Below, piece by piece: positions 1 to 11,668 of a DNA stretch of 64,000 bases. The stretch lies in NCBI GenBank assembly GCA_946902985.2, contig OX336388.2, forward strand, positions 1,504,576,545-1,504,640,544, written 5' to 3'. The notes beneath the pieces were generated by a model. The model did no database searches. It was given only the letters and a program-made list of their open reading frames with translations, and had not been told where the DNA came from. Each line of letters starts with the position of its first letter. Position 1 is the first letter of the stretch. The stretch is from Meconema thalassinum. Taxonomy: Eukaryota; Arthropoda; Insecta; Orthoptera; Tettigoniidae. The position numbers and the translations under genes were made by a program.

Positions 1-83
1 TCAGTGAGTTTACCACTTCTACTCCAAGCAAATGACGTAATGGTTCCTAATTTAAGGTCACGGCCGACTCCTTCCCAAAACTC
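1..83 (+). repeat. SINE family A, 3' body fragment
   Basis: This is the middle-to-3' part of a tRNA-derived SINE called family A here. It carries the conserved stretch around 'caaatgacgtaatggtt' and 'cacggccgactccttccc', which recurs near 37290, 41600, 43390 and 58000. The head lies outside the window and the 3' hairpin is missing, so this piece is truncated at both ends. No coding capacity. Confidence 0.6.
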
Positions 84-957
84 GACACCCTGGTTCATAA
101 ATGGGTGGTTGACAACGAAATGAAGATAAATACGAGTAAATGTAGTCTCATGAGAGTGGGGAGAGGGCGAAGGCATGATTTTCAATATAATATCGGCTCG
201 GAAATACTTGTAGAAGAAGATTCGTGCAAATACTTGAGCATCCATGTAGGGAATGATATGAAAAGGAGTACTCATGTGGGTTGTGTCGTCTCCAAAGGGT
301 ACAGATAACTTCATTTTGTAATGCGGCAGTAGCTCTACCGCAAAAGAATTAGAATATTTGACCCTGGTGGGGCCAATCTTGGAATACGGCTCAGCGTTTT
401 GGGACCCATATCAGGTATGGCTCATCATTGAGCTGGAGATAGTACAAACGAAGGCTGCTAGGTTTGTGCTCAATGATTTTAGTCCTAGAAGTAGCGTAAC
501 TCGAAAGCTAGAAAATCTAGGGTGGGAATCTCTGGGAGATAGAAGGACGAAATCCAGACTATACGCTAAGTTTAACACTTTCACTAATCGGCCAGCATGG
601 GGAGAAATAAGCAAACGTCTGAGAAATCCCACCTACCTGAGCAGGGCAGGTCATCCACATAAAGTCAAGGTCCGACCACAGCGTACAAATTATGGGAAAT
701 ATCGTTTCATTAACCATAGTGTTGATAGTTGGAATTCACTACCTGCCTCAGTCGAAGAGCCTTTCCCCAAACATATTCATGTTTTTAAGACAAGATTGAA
801 ATTTTGTGTAAATAGTACGATGTAATTACTATAGTCCCCAAGTTGCGAATTGTATAGCCCATATTGTGTTTGATGTTATTGTTGCAAATTTTCTGTATTT
901 GTACCATTTGCCACCGGGGAATTACCCCCATTTGCAAATATTATATATAATAATAAT
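84..957 (+). mobile_element. 5'-truncated non-LTR retrotransposon (Jockey/I-like) with 3' UTR
   Basis: A LINE fragment that begins inside the reverse transcriptase thumb region, runs through the C-terminal domain and ends in a short 3' UTR. The UTR (828-957) contains a GC hairpin (GGGG, loop AATTA, CCCC, about 917-929) and an AAT-rich tail into which Gypsy copy 1 inserted. Clade assignment is tentative and rests on the C-terminal residue pattern only. Confidence 0.75.
105..828 (+). pseudogene. LINE reverse transcriptase, C-terminal remnant (frameshifted)
   Basis: Two reading segments (105-308 and 358-828) in different frames together read as the end of a LINE polyprotein. The first has the post-palm pattern 'MKINTSKCSLM' and 'CKYLSIHVGNDMK'. 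The second has 'GPILEYGSAFWDP', 'VQTKAARFVLND' and a terminal 'VDSWNSLPASV', features typical of insect endonuclease-reverse transcriptase C termini. The endonuclease and the catalytic palm, including the Y/FxDD box, are absent, so it cannot encode a working enzyme. A frameshift around 308-358 confirms decay. Host function is not suggested. Confidence 0.75.
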
Positions 958-2510
958 TGAGCCATGCAAGCCTGTCTTTAGACATTAATAATTAATTAGT
1001 ATGCATCTCTTCTACGTATTTGTATCCCCTACCATTTGAAGCGCCCGCTAAGATGTCTTGCTTTGGGTAATGAGCTCGAGGTACTGTTCGGATGATGAGG
1101 TTCAATCTCTACCTACCAGAGCGCAGCTTCGTATGTATGAAAAGTGAAATGTTCAATTAAATCGTCGTCACTATACAAAGGACCATATATATAAAATAGT
1201 CCGCCAAATTGATTATATAATATGCACATTGTTACATGGTGTGTCAATCTGTGATTGGACAATTTCGATTAACATTAATGCACTGCGACCTATAACTGTG
1301 GTCTCCACCATGTTGGCATCTTCGCTCGGCTGTCGTCTGGACTGTTTGAATTAATAGGTCGTGCAAAAGTGTGTCTCCGTGAGGCTTGGCCCCTAGCCTC
1401 CACGAAATATGGATGTATTCTATAAAAAGGAAAAGCCTGTGCTCTGAAGGCTATAAATTCGTCATTTCGTCTTGAAGATGAAGTGTGGTCTATTTATTTT
1501 AACTGGCTGCAAGGAGAAGCTTCGTGGGTGATCGAAGCGGCGTGTGTGTGCTCGCGTGGCCATTTTGAGGCAAAGTTTATATCTTTTAAAATTATTTAAA
1601 ATGTGTTAGTTTTTTGTTATTTTTGTGTCTCCACAAAAGAAGGATTTTAAGGTACGTTTTATTATATAATATACTAGCAGAAGTACCCATTCTTCAAACG
1701 GTCTTCGGTATTAATAACCAGATGTTATCAATTGAGCTACTGTTGCAATGTTTAGGGGATTGGAACCTGTTTGTTGGCAAAGAAAAATTATTAGTTAAAA
1801 TGTGCTCTCAAACTAAATTTACCTAACGTGTTCTTCCTGGCGTGAAAATAAAATTGAAAACTTCGTAGAAGAATCGCAATACACGTCACATACGAACTGA
1901 CCCTAACCGTTGTGTCAAGTGCCCAACTACAGGAAGACCCCTTTTATAAATTATAAAGGCTTGTGGTGCATGAAAATTCAGTGTTTTTAGCCTCCAATGG
2001 CCCAAATTCCTAAAATCAGCAAAAAACAGTCTACTATTTCTATTCAGGAATTTTTGAAAATAATGTTGATGTTTGGAGATATAATAGACCTTCTGTACGA
2101 CATATCGCACGTGTAAGTCGTGTGAAAAAAATCTAGGGTACTCCATTTGCAACCTTTCACAGAAATGTAATAAATGGAGTGGCATTAATTATTCCAGAAA
2201 TAGATGGCAAGTTGGATGCCACCACTTGAGATACTGTTGTCATGGTTAGTGGCTTGCATTCCTTCTTTATTTCATTAAATGAAATTGTTTTTCTGGGAAT
2301 ATCTAAGAAACTGTTGGGTTTAGAGCCTTAAAATATAGTTTTCGGGGACACTTTACGGCTCTTGAGGGGCCCCGAGTTTTGTTTCTGACCCCAAGGGTTT
2401 GAAAATGAGCTTTGTCTCTTCGTTGTACGTCATAATAATGATAATAATTAAAAGAATAATACTAATAATACTAATAATAATAATAATAATATAACAAAAT
2501 AGGGATAGGG

Positions 2511-3908
2511 ATATAATAGACCTTCCGGACCATACCCGCACGTGTAAATCGGGTTAAAAAATTCTAGATTACCCATTGACCCCTTAAGCGCATTATATAT
2601 ATTGATAAATATCTCAGCTTAATTTGGATCCGTTATAACCTTATTGCCGTTTGCAAACCTTCACAGTAATGTAATAAATGGAATTTTATTGCGTCTTACA
2701 GAAATAGATGGACCTCTGAGATTCTGTTGCCATTGTTACCGGCATGCATTCCTTCATTAATTAATTAAGTGACATTAGTTTTTTGGGAATATCTCAAAAA
2801 CTGTTGGTTTTAGGGCCTTAAAATATGGTTTTCGGGGTCCTTTTAGGGACCCGAGTTTCGTTTCTCACATTGAGGGGCTGAAAATGAGCTGTGTCTCTCG
2901 CTTATTTCAGCATGTATTTTAAGGGGGTGGACCCCCTGTTATGAGAGGTACGGAGAAGAGTTACATCAATGATTAGTGTCGTGCCTCTGATGGATATCTG
3001 TATCAAATTTTACGTTAATCCACCCAGCCGTTCTCGAGTTATAAGGACACAAAAAATTCTCCACAGACAGACAGGTAAAATATATTTTTGCGTGCATCCG
3101 TCACAAAACAGTCTAAAACGGGCAAATATGTCAAATTTTCGTAGAAAAGCCGAAAAATCAGACAAACATTCATTTTTATATAATAGAGAAGGGATATAAT
3201 AGACCTTCCGTACCACACCCGCACGTGTAAATCGCGTGAAAAAATTCTAGAGTACCCCTTGACCCCTTAAGCGCATTGTATGTATTAATGAATATTTCAG
3301 CTTAATTTGGATCCATTATAACCTTATAGCCGTTTGCAAACCTTCACAGTAATGTAATAAATGGAATTGCACTGCGTCTTACAGAAATAGATGGACCTCT
3401 GAGATTCAGTTGCCAAGGTTACCGCCATTCATTCTTTCATTAATTTATTAAGTGAAATTAGTTTTCTGGGAATATCTCAAAAACTGTTGGTTTTAGGGCC
3501 TTAAAATGTGGTTTTCGGGGTCCCTTTAGGACCTCGAGTTTCGTTTCTCCCATTGAGGGGGCTGAAAATGAGCTTTGATTCACCCCTCTAAGCCAATTTC
3601 AGCATGTATTTTAAGGGGGTAGGGCCCCTTTTATGAGAGGTACGGAGAAGAGTTACATCAAAGATTAGTGTGGTGCCTCTGATGGATATCTGTATCAAAT
3701 TTTACGTTGATCCACCCAGCCGTTCTCAAGTTATAAGGACTCGTAGAAGTTGTCCACAGACACACAGACAGACAGACAGACAGACAGACAAAAAATTTAT
3801 TTTTGCGCGCATTCGTCATAAATCACCCTGAAACGCGCAAATATCGCAAATTTCCGTGGAAATTCAGAAAAAAAAACAGACAAACTTTCATTTTTATATA
3901 TATAGAGA
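2511..3908 (+). repeat. Two tandem units of about 700 bp
   Basis: The segments 2511-3186 and 3187-3908 align throughout. Each contains 'gatataatagaccttcc', a 'ctgttggttttagggcctt' stretch, 'atgagaggtacggagaag', a 'cagccgttctc' motif before 'gttataagga', a CAGA run and an AT-rich end. A shorter, more diverged unit precedes them at about 2067-2510 and ends in an AAT-rich patch (2438-2491). Confidence 0.75.
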
Positions 3909-4247
3909 TAGCTCTTTTTGCGCGTATCAATGTGAGGAGCAATGTTCGTGGTTTCCACTTCGAAGAAGTGGGAACCGAACCCAGCGTTTTAAGGCCCTAA
4001 AACGAACGGTTTTCGAGATATTGCCAGAAAACTATCCCCGGTCTGCGAAATTTCAGCGGTTGCCATAGTAACGTTGATCTGTTTCTCAGAGGGAACACAG
4101 TTATTTGGGAATATCTCCGAAACCGTTCATTTTAGGAACTTAAAAAGTGTGTTTCGGGGTCCCTACAGGACCTCCGAGTATTGTTTCTCGTATCTGGCGG
4201 CTAAAAATGAGCTAAATCCGAACATTTTACCGACTGTCCTTGCTCAG

Positions 4248-4556
4248 TGCCAAAGGGCCGAAAAAAGTCACTTACAAATTGAATTTTCAAAAACCGTTTC
4301 TTATTGGGCCTCTACATACTCGGATCAACCAACATGCAAAATTTCAGCTTTCTAGGTCTAGTTGTTTGAGCCCTGCGTCGATGAGTCAATTTTGGATTGT
4401 CAATGCCAAAGGGCCGAAAAAAGTCACTTAAAAATTGAATTTTCAAAAACCGTTTCTTAGTGAGCCTTTACATACTCGGATCAACCAACATGCAAAATTT
4501 CAGCTTTCTAGCTCTAGTGGTTTGAGCCCTGCGGTGATGAGTCAATTTTGGATTAT
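4248..4556 (+). repeat. 156-bp tandem duplication
   Basis: Two adjacent near-identical units, starting at 'tgccaaagggccg' (4248) and again at 4404, each ending in 'gagtcaattttggatt'. They form the right end of the inserted element. Open frames across them are an effect of the repeat and are not regarded as genes. Confidence 0.85.
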
Positions 4557-5764
4557 ATATAAGAGATATACTGTTATGGGAGCTCCGATATTGGCCTTAT
4601 ATGGATTTTTTAATACTGTATTTTATTTCGCATTATAGGCCTAATATTTCTGTTTTGTTAATATTACCTGATATGTAAATTTTGTTGTTTTCTTTTGCAC
4701 CTTCCGGAGACACGTTTCAAGTTTATCTTACATTGTAATTTATTATTTATTTATTTTATTTTCTTGAGGGGTAAATTTCTTCTCGTAATTAGGGGTTGAC
4801 TTTTTTTAGGTCTTTAATTTTTTGATCCGTCGCTTCCTATTTCTATTTTTATTGTTCGTATTTTGTTAAAAGATAATATTTATCTCGTTTTTGTCATTTC
4901 TCTCTGGCCGAATGTTAGTTCTTAGAACCTTTGTTTGGCGTAATTGGGCATGATATTCAGTCATCTCTTTCGCGGCCATTGTATTTTTTTTTATGAGGCA
5001 TTGTGGCCTTAGGGAGGAGTCTTTCGGCGTCTGGCGCGGCGTTCAAACGTGATGTCGTAGTTCTTGATTTTTTTTGTTCTTGTTGATTTATGGTTTAGTG
5101 CTAACTTCAGTTTTAAGTTTCCCTGCGTGTGCCACAGTAATTTTAATTTGTTTTTGTAATTTTGGTCTCTTTATTTTTATTTAGCTCCTTGATTTTTGGC
5201 ATGGTACGGTTGACTGAATATCGAGCCTAATTGTCAGTGTTTGTGGTTCATTATACCGCTTCATTTAGTAAGTGCTAATCTAATCCTTGTGGGCTCCAAT
5301 TTTTCTTGAATGTTGTTTATTTAAATTTTTTTTTTGCTCCTCAAGCTTCATGTAATTTTTCTTTTATTTCACCTTTGGGTGATTGTTTGTTTGGCTCGAG
5401 CCATAAGTTTTTAAGACCCCTTGTAAGAATTTAGGTTTGTTTAAGCGTATAATGTTATGTCTGTTAATGTTGACCGAATCCCCTGTCTTTTCATGTTAAC
5501 ATGTGTTCTTGCTTCACTTTTTGGATTAAATGTTTTTCTTAAATTATGTTAAGCTAATTGTCGTGGCATTATTTCGCCGGTGGCATTTCTATGGGTTATT
5601 GGGAGGGTATCTGTGGACTGGCCTGTGGGATTCCTTGTCCGACTCCTTCCTTCATCTGTAGGTGTTAGTCTGCTGGGGCATGTCATCTGTCGGTGAATTG
5701 CAGTTGCGAACGGACCTCTGAAAACAAGGTAAGTAGGGCTCATCCATGCCCGGTGGTTGGCGCA

Positions 5765-6405
5765 GTGTGATAGCAGACCTTGCTCGACTATCGCTCCTGA
5801 AGCTATCGTTACCCCCTTCCTGCAGGCTTGTTTATGGACCCTTCTGGTGCTTGTAGGGCGGTCACTGGTGGAATGTGTCATGTCAGTGTGCTTAATGTTA
5901 TTTTATGTTAATCCTTGTCGTTTTGTTTGATTTCATGTATGCCTCTAAAAAATCCATGTGGTGATATATGGAAGTGAACTGTCCCATGCGAAGTTTCGGT
6001 GGTGACCTTTGTCCTATTAATGATGCAACATTCCTAATGAAGAAGAGGTTTGGTGTCTGGCATGGATTCTTGGCATGGGAAATGTGGGTTTTTGATATGC
6101 TGATAGCCTACATGCTGCGAGTGAAGCCATCGAGGAGACCTGTCTGAAGCTGCTTGCCCTGTGATTTGTAACGTCTATATTGTAGAAATTTGTTGTTTTT
6201 TAGCATCCTGTTCCGGAGCCAAGCAAAGGATGAGGTCTGCAGTTCTGAGCAGCATTGTGCATGATTTTATTGGTGAAATTTCAGGTATCGTGGCAGTGTT
6301 CGAGTGTGTTGTTAATTGGTAGTTTATTGTATTAGTTTGGAAATTTGTAGACTGTCCTCGTAATTCCTATATTTTGTTTCTTTCTGTATTGTCTGCCTGT
6401 ATTCT
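5765..6405 (+). other. Gypsy copy 1 leader (PBS and 5' untranslated region)
   Basis: A non-coding stretch between the 5' LTR and gag. The first bases correspond to copy 2's TGGTAGCAGACC primer-binding candidate but are altered here. Segments such as 'ggcttgtttatggaccctt' match copy 2 around 51715-51745. No separate gene seen. Confidence 0.75.
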
Positions 6406-7753
6406 GTGGTTTTCAAAATGGCCGACAATAATAATGCCTTTGACCTGATTGACTTAAGAGATAACCTTGAGAATTTGGAGCGTTCTTCTGGGGTTGAACG
6501 TGAGTCTGATCTGTTTACTAGGTCTGAGGTTTTGGGATCGGTTACTGAAAGTGGTTTGCCTGCCCCTCTGTTGCCTGGTCCTGGCTCGTCCAGACCAGTT
6601 ACCCCTGGATACGGTTATTCTTCTCATGTTAGGTCACCTAATGACTTCCTGGGTCCGGCCGACCCATTGCATCCCAGATTTTTCTCTGGCAATGTAAATG
6701 TTTTGTCTTCTGTAGAGGGTGTGCGAGGAAGCTACCCAGGTAATAATGTCTCATTTCCGAATGCTACGTGCTCGCCTACCATTAATTATGGGTCGTTTCC
6801 TCAACCTATTTTTAGTTTTATAACCAAGTTGAAGAATTTCAACCTAGATGACGTTACCCAGGTGGTCTTATTTTTAAGGCAAGTGGTCGAATTGGGCAAC
6901 CATGTGTACCCGTTCGTCCTGGGGATGCGATGACCCATCTGCTATAACATCGCATTCCTGGAGTTCCAGGACAGAGCGGAGTTAAATGAACCTCTAGTCA
7001 AATAAGGAATGTGTCGGAAATTCAGCTGAGTTCTCGAAAAAGCAGTGGGTATCACGAGACAAAGTATCTCTAGGGTCGTTACGGGCTTAAGTTTAATAGA
7101 AATAATACAAATATAAATGGGCGCCATCAACTGAATTCCTAGCAAACCACTTCCTTTCCGGATAAGCCTTACTCAAGACAAGGAAAGAAAAAGGAAAATC
7201 ACACCATCATCAGATCACAACTAAGATAAAAACAAATTTATTTTACTTTGATAGTCAGACAGACATTTTAAATATAACTCCTACCTAAGAGTAAGGTCGA
7301 ATGCCAACGTTAAATTGTCATTGTCCAAAAATCGAACCATCTCTTTTCTAATCCAAAAATATTTTATCCACATAACAAGAAAAATCTCTAAAGTTCTCTT
7401 GGGTTCTCAGGATCACTGTAGCACTATGTCTTTCGTCACTGACATTTGTGAAACCTGAGACCTAATTTCTCTTTAATTTAACATCATCAATGTGGATTTA
7501 AAAAAGTTATTAATCTGTCTAAACATACACATATTATAATCACATATATTAAATATCAAGTAATTTATGGTTTGCATGGCATAATTTAAATGTTGAACAT
7601 GTTAGTCAAATGCTCCTAAACATTGAATAATTAATTTACACTATTTACATTGTCATTCATAATCACTTATCTGTGAATTACAGAAAATTCATGGCTCATT
7701 GGTCATCGTTATCGTCATCATCAAAATTAAATATTTCTCACATTAATTCTCAC

Positions 7754-7885
7754 TTCAAAATTCTACATATTCCTGTCAGAATCCTTAATTCATCACCATT
7801 ACATCATTTAAATTCACAATTCAAAATTCTACATATTCCTGTCAGAATCATTAATTCATCACCATTACATCATTTAAATGCTCAA
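7754..7885. repeat. 66-bp tandem duplication inside the 4.2 kb element
   Basis: Two adjacent units, 7754-7819 and about 7820-7885, each containing 'ctacatattcctgtcagaat' and 'catcaccattacatc', with only a few differences. Confidence 0.85.
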
Positions 7886-9190
7886 CTCAAGTTGCAATTC
7901 CTTCAAATTATCTCTCAATTAAATTTATTTAATTCCATATAAATTCATTAATCATCAGCTTCTTTAATTAATTATCACCTTCTAATTCAGTTATTCATCA
8001 TCATTACAATCGTCTATTAATTTATTTAAATCAGTTTAATTATTCCAATCTTTAATTCATCCATTTATTTAATTCATTGATTTATTCCAAAATTTAATTT
8101 ATCAACTTATTTAATTTTTAATCTTCTGGTTATTTAGATTTTCATTATTTCATCTAGTCATTCTGATTTTTATTTCATTAGGTCAGATCGTTAATATGCT
8201 TAAATCTCAGATTATTATTTCGTTAATTATTATTTTCAGAAAATCTTGTATTATCAACTTCATTTATTTGTTTAATTTCCTAACAAATTGTTTAATATGG
8301 TTTATAGAACGTTGTCTTACAGTTTTATCGCTTCCAAGTTATATCTCGTATTTAATTTATCATGCCAAAAAATATTATTGTCTCCACGACATCACGTTGG
8401 ATCTAACTATCCACAACGACATTACATTTCCTCAATACTTCAAATATCACATTTGAATACAACAATTACTCCACAAAACTCCATAAATATTCAGCACATA
8501 CAGCATGAATCTCAACAATTAGGCTAGACTGGGTACGACGACCTCATGTCTGCTTCAAAATACATTAGCAACATTGCTACTATCACGTGGCAACTTCCAC
8601 AAAATGCCTACCACAAACTCCACTTAACCATGTTGCATGATCTACAAAACATATATAACTGGCTTCAAATTATCAACGCACACAATCTCCAATAACTGTA
8701 ATTAATCTGATCACATCTAGACAACTTCTTAAACAATTGGAAAAATATGTTACCTCAGTAATTTAAAATCTGCTTTCAAATAGCATAAATTCTCTTACAA
8801 TTTTCATAATTCACATCGCAGAAAAACACCAATGTGCTATAATATCTCATATCAAAATCTGCAATACTGATCTGCCTTAAAATAAATCTGACCATTAATG
8901 ATTCATTTTACAAGATTCCATTACTTTAAATCCTTCTCAAAGGTATCAAACACAATTATAAACTCATCAAAAGCATCAGCTGTAACAGCTGTTAAATTGA
9001 AATTACTCTCAAAAGAGTATAGCAACAAAATATTGGATTGCCAAACAAGAATTACTAAATGCAATCCTGCTGACATTTATCGTTATTTTATTTAACAAAA
9101 TTTCGACTGATATGTGACTAGTAGTTCCTTGTTTGATTCACTTACAATCTCGTGAACACTCGGATGATAAAAATGAGTCCCTCAATGGCG

Positions 9191-9350
9191 AGTAAGATGT
9201 GTAACCACCGTACAATCGTATAAAAATGAAAGACCTCGCCCCGTCGACTTGGATGATAGTGCCCTGAACGATGGGTAAGATGAGTACCACCATACAATCG
9301 TATAAATACGAAAGACCCCATCTCGTAGACTATATGAGTGAATGTACCAG
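9191..9350. repeat. 83-bp degenerate tandem duplication inside the 4.2 kb element
   Basis: The pattern 'gtaagatg', 'accacc', 'tacaatcgtataaa', 'gaaagacc' occurs from 9192 and again from 9275. The two units have diverged more than the 66-bp pair. Confidence 0.7.
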
Positions 9351-11668
9351 ATAGGAATCAACAAGTTTCTAGTTGTCATATAAAAGCGATGTTCATTCAC
9401 TAAAGTGAATAACTTCTTAATATCTCCAAACAATCCAATGGAAAAAATCCCTACTGATGAATAATACACACTCGCTAGTATGCAATGAATTGACAAAGTA
9501 ATTTTAGATAATCAATTGCAGATCACGAGTTCGAAATACTCGTTACACAAAAAAAACTATTCATGAAAAATATCCTAGCTGGAAAAATGTCTAAAAGACC
9601 AAACATCTGCTTAATAAAGCCAACCAATGGTGAGAATTTCGTATAATGATGCCTGCCATATCATATGGTCACTCCATATTCTAGCAAATTCGAAGTATAT
9701 AAAGTCAAATCATGTCTAAATAATCGTATCACTCCTATTAGAAAAATATACATGTGTGCCCAGTATTCATGAAAATAATCGTATCAGGTAGTTATAACTC
9801 TTACAGTACCTTTTATAATCAGCTGTTATTAAATTTCCAAGATTGTCGATTTTCCCTACATAATGAATTTCTCGAAAGATCGGCGTGAATATCATTCCAT
9901 CCATGAAATGACGATTGCATTCGAAATCCCAAGTGAATCAGCTGGTGGACTCCTCTCGTCAGGAATCGAATCCATCGCTCTGCGGTGCCATCTTGTCTCT
10001 ATCTGCGTCTACTCTGACATGTTGAACTTCGGATTACCCATAGCGGATATTGTCCAACTCCTCTCGAAAATGTTCATGGAAACAGCGGACCCCCTACTCC
10101 TCTTCTAAGTTACGCCACTGTTCCGTTAAATGTTCAGTTTGAGTATTGAAAGATCAATCTCCAACAACTGCTAAGCCTCACTTTCGTAAAATAAAATTTT
10201 ACATGAGAGTGTTCAAGTTTATTAAACACCCTGTAGTTGTCTGTATTTGGTAATTCATGAAACTGCTTAAGAAATAAATTTCATTAATGCTCGATCTAAT
10301 GTTCATCAGTGCCTATGCTTACGACATTTCGTTTGCTTGAAATTGTTAAAGTAACTTTGAATGCGTTATAGAAAAGCATAGTCATAAAGTTATTCATAAA
10401 AGCTGTGTTTAAACTGCGTTGAAATGTAGCTTGTAATAAAGTCTCCAACTACTTGCAGTGCTGTTCTAACATATCCCGGCCGTCTGTGATTGCTTGCTCG
10501 GCAAGTCCCCCTGGATCAACGACCAGCTTGGCGTTCGCTGCTCGGCGATGCTGAAACTGTCGCCTACACTCTGCCGTGACAGTTTCGGTATGCTACGCGA
10601 CCTTCACCGTGCGTCTCGCTTGCGCTACAGAGCTCGACCTTACTTGCTCGACTGACAGAGCTCCACTGAATGTGCTGTCACTGTCTTCTCACATATCTGC
10701 CTGGCGCAGACACGTGGTGTTCACCCCCACCACTGTGCTCTCGCGTCACGATTTTAGTCTCGAACCCACATCATCTCGGCTATTCCGTTATAAAATAACT
10801 TAAGGGTTATCTAACTTCCTTACAATTATTTCCACATATAATGCATGTTATATATCCTCTTCTAAGATGTTTAATTACCATATTCCATAAATATCTCAAT
10901 AAAGTTTCACATCTCTATCCATAATTCCATCTCCTTACAGATGTCAGTGCCTCCTTGATCCTAGACCTCCTACGTCATCTTGACATTCTTCTTGACTCGA
11001 TCGGTGCGCTATCTTTTCCTAACTCTTCCCAAAACCTCAACTACGGCTTAATGTCTGCTGGCGTAGCCGATAGCCTAAACTAGGTATCGGGTACACATGC
11101 CTCGATTTTTGGAATGTCGGAAAATCATATTTTCCAACTGTTGTATCCTGTTGCATCTGGTATGCTGCGCGACAAGCTGATTGAAGCTATCCACCTCCGT
11201 ATGTACTTAGCCATGTTCATTAGGGAAGTGTTGTGGGTTTTTATCCCTGCGGGTGCCATTAGTACTCTCGAGCAAAAGTTCTTATATCGTGTCCAAAGGT
11301 AGGACGAGTCACTTAGCGACTATGTCAGTGACATTAAGATATATTCCCAGGTGTTTGCATCCCCTCTGACTGAACGACAATTGGTGTCGTCAATTGTAAA
11401 TTGGTTTTCGCCAGAATATAGGTCATACATGACTATGTGTACCAGACCTTCGTCATTTGTCGAACTATAACAAGTGGTTATAGAGGCTATGGCTGTGAAA
11501 CATGCAGATTCCCTTCGTGTAGCTAATGTTCCTCCTCCTTCATTGATGGCTCATCCCCCTCCTAAGGTTATGTTTCATCCTAGACCTAATGTTAAGTGCC
11601 ACACGTGTGGTGGCATGGGGCATGTTATGCGTGTGTGTCCGAATAACCAAGTTGGGTATCGCCAATGA

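Larger units (their letters stand above)
1674..4566. mobile_element. Tandem-repeat element inserted in the 5' LTR (CTAGC...TATATA type)
   Basis: This 2,893-bp block interrupts the LTR. The 3' LTR at about 16810-16824 gives the uninterrupted site, a TA-rich run. The block opens with 'ctagcagaagtaccc', like the repeats that start at 19935 and 23649. It contains three degenerate copies of one unit (about 2067-2510, 2511-3186 and 3187-3908), each starting near 'gatataatagacc'. The last two end in a (CAGA)n tract followed by AT-rich DNA. A third section (3909-4566) holds a 156-bp tandem duplication. No convincing protein is encoded. I cannot assign it to a named superfamily. Confidence 0.75.
958..5764 (+). 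repeat. 5' LTR of Gypsy copy 1 (interrupted)
   Basis: Matches 16088-18028 along its length apart from the inserted block 1674-4566. It starts at TGAGCC and ends at GGCGCA. Differences from the 3' LTR include loss of an 18-bp stretch near 1079 that is present at 16199-16216, a shortened promoter palindrome near 1385-1400, and scattered substitutions. The following bases (from 5765) contain 'atagcagacc', aligned with a probable primer binding site that is better preserved in copy 2. Confidence 0.92.
6905..11095. mobile_element. 4,191-bp TGT...ACA element of unknown type inserted in gag
   Basis: The boundaries are exact. The element begins TGTACCCG (6905-6912) and ends with its reverse complement CGGGTACA (11088-11095), and it is flanked on both sides by CATG (6901-6904 and 11096-11099). 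Copy 2 holds the uninterrupted site with a single CATG near 50672. The interior is AT-rich, has a GC-richer patch at about 10490-10760, and contains two small tandem duplications (66-bp period near 7754-7885, 83-bp period near 9192-9350). No reverse transcriptase, transposase or other known domain is seen in any frame. Short TG...CA ends with a 4-bp duplication would suit a very long solo LTR. TGT...ACA with 4 bp also recalls Ginger-type DNA transposons. Neither is proved. Confidence 0.85.
6406..11668 (+). pseudogene. gag: Gypsy gag, copy 1, split by a 4.2 kb insertion
   Basis: Gag begins at an ATG (6406) in the context 'caaaatggccgac'. The first segment (6406-6904) covers the N-terminal part and is interrupted by the element at 6905-11095. 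The frame resumes at 11096 and is the same frame once the insert and one CATG are removed. Copy 1 has extra stops (TAG at about 11300, TAA at about 11468). The C-terminal segment ends with a CCHC zinc knuckle, CHTCGGMGHVMRVC (about 11596-11637), which marks the nucleocapsid. It closes with TGA at 11666-11668 in the context CAA-TGA-CGG and is directly in frame with pol. In the family, Gag forms the cytoplasmic particle that packages element RNA. Confidence 0.88.

Noticed and set aside
7673..8527. Coding capacity inside the 4.2 kb element
   Set aside because: The open frames are low-complexity Ile/Leu/His/Asn-rich products of AT-rich DNA and of the 66-bp tandem duplication.
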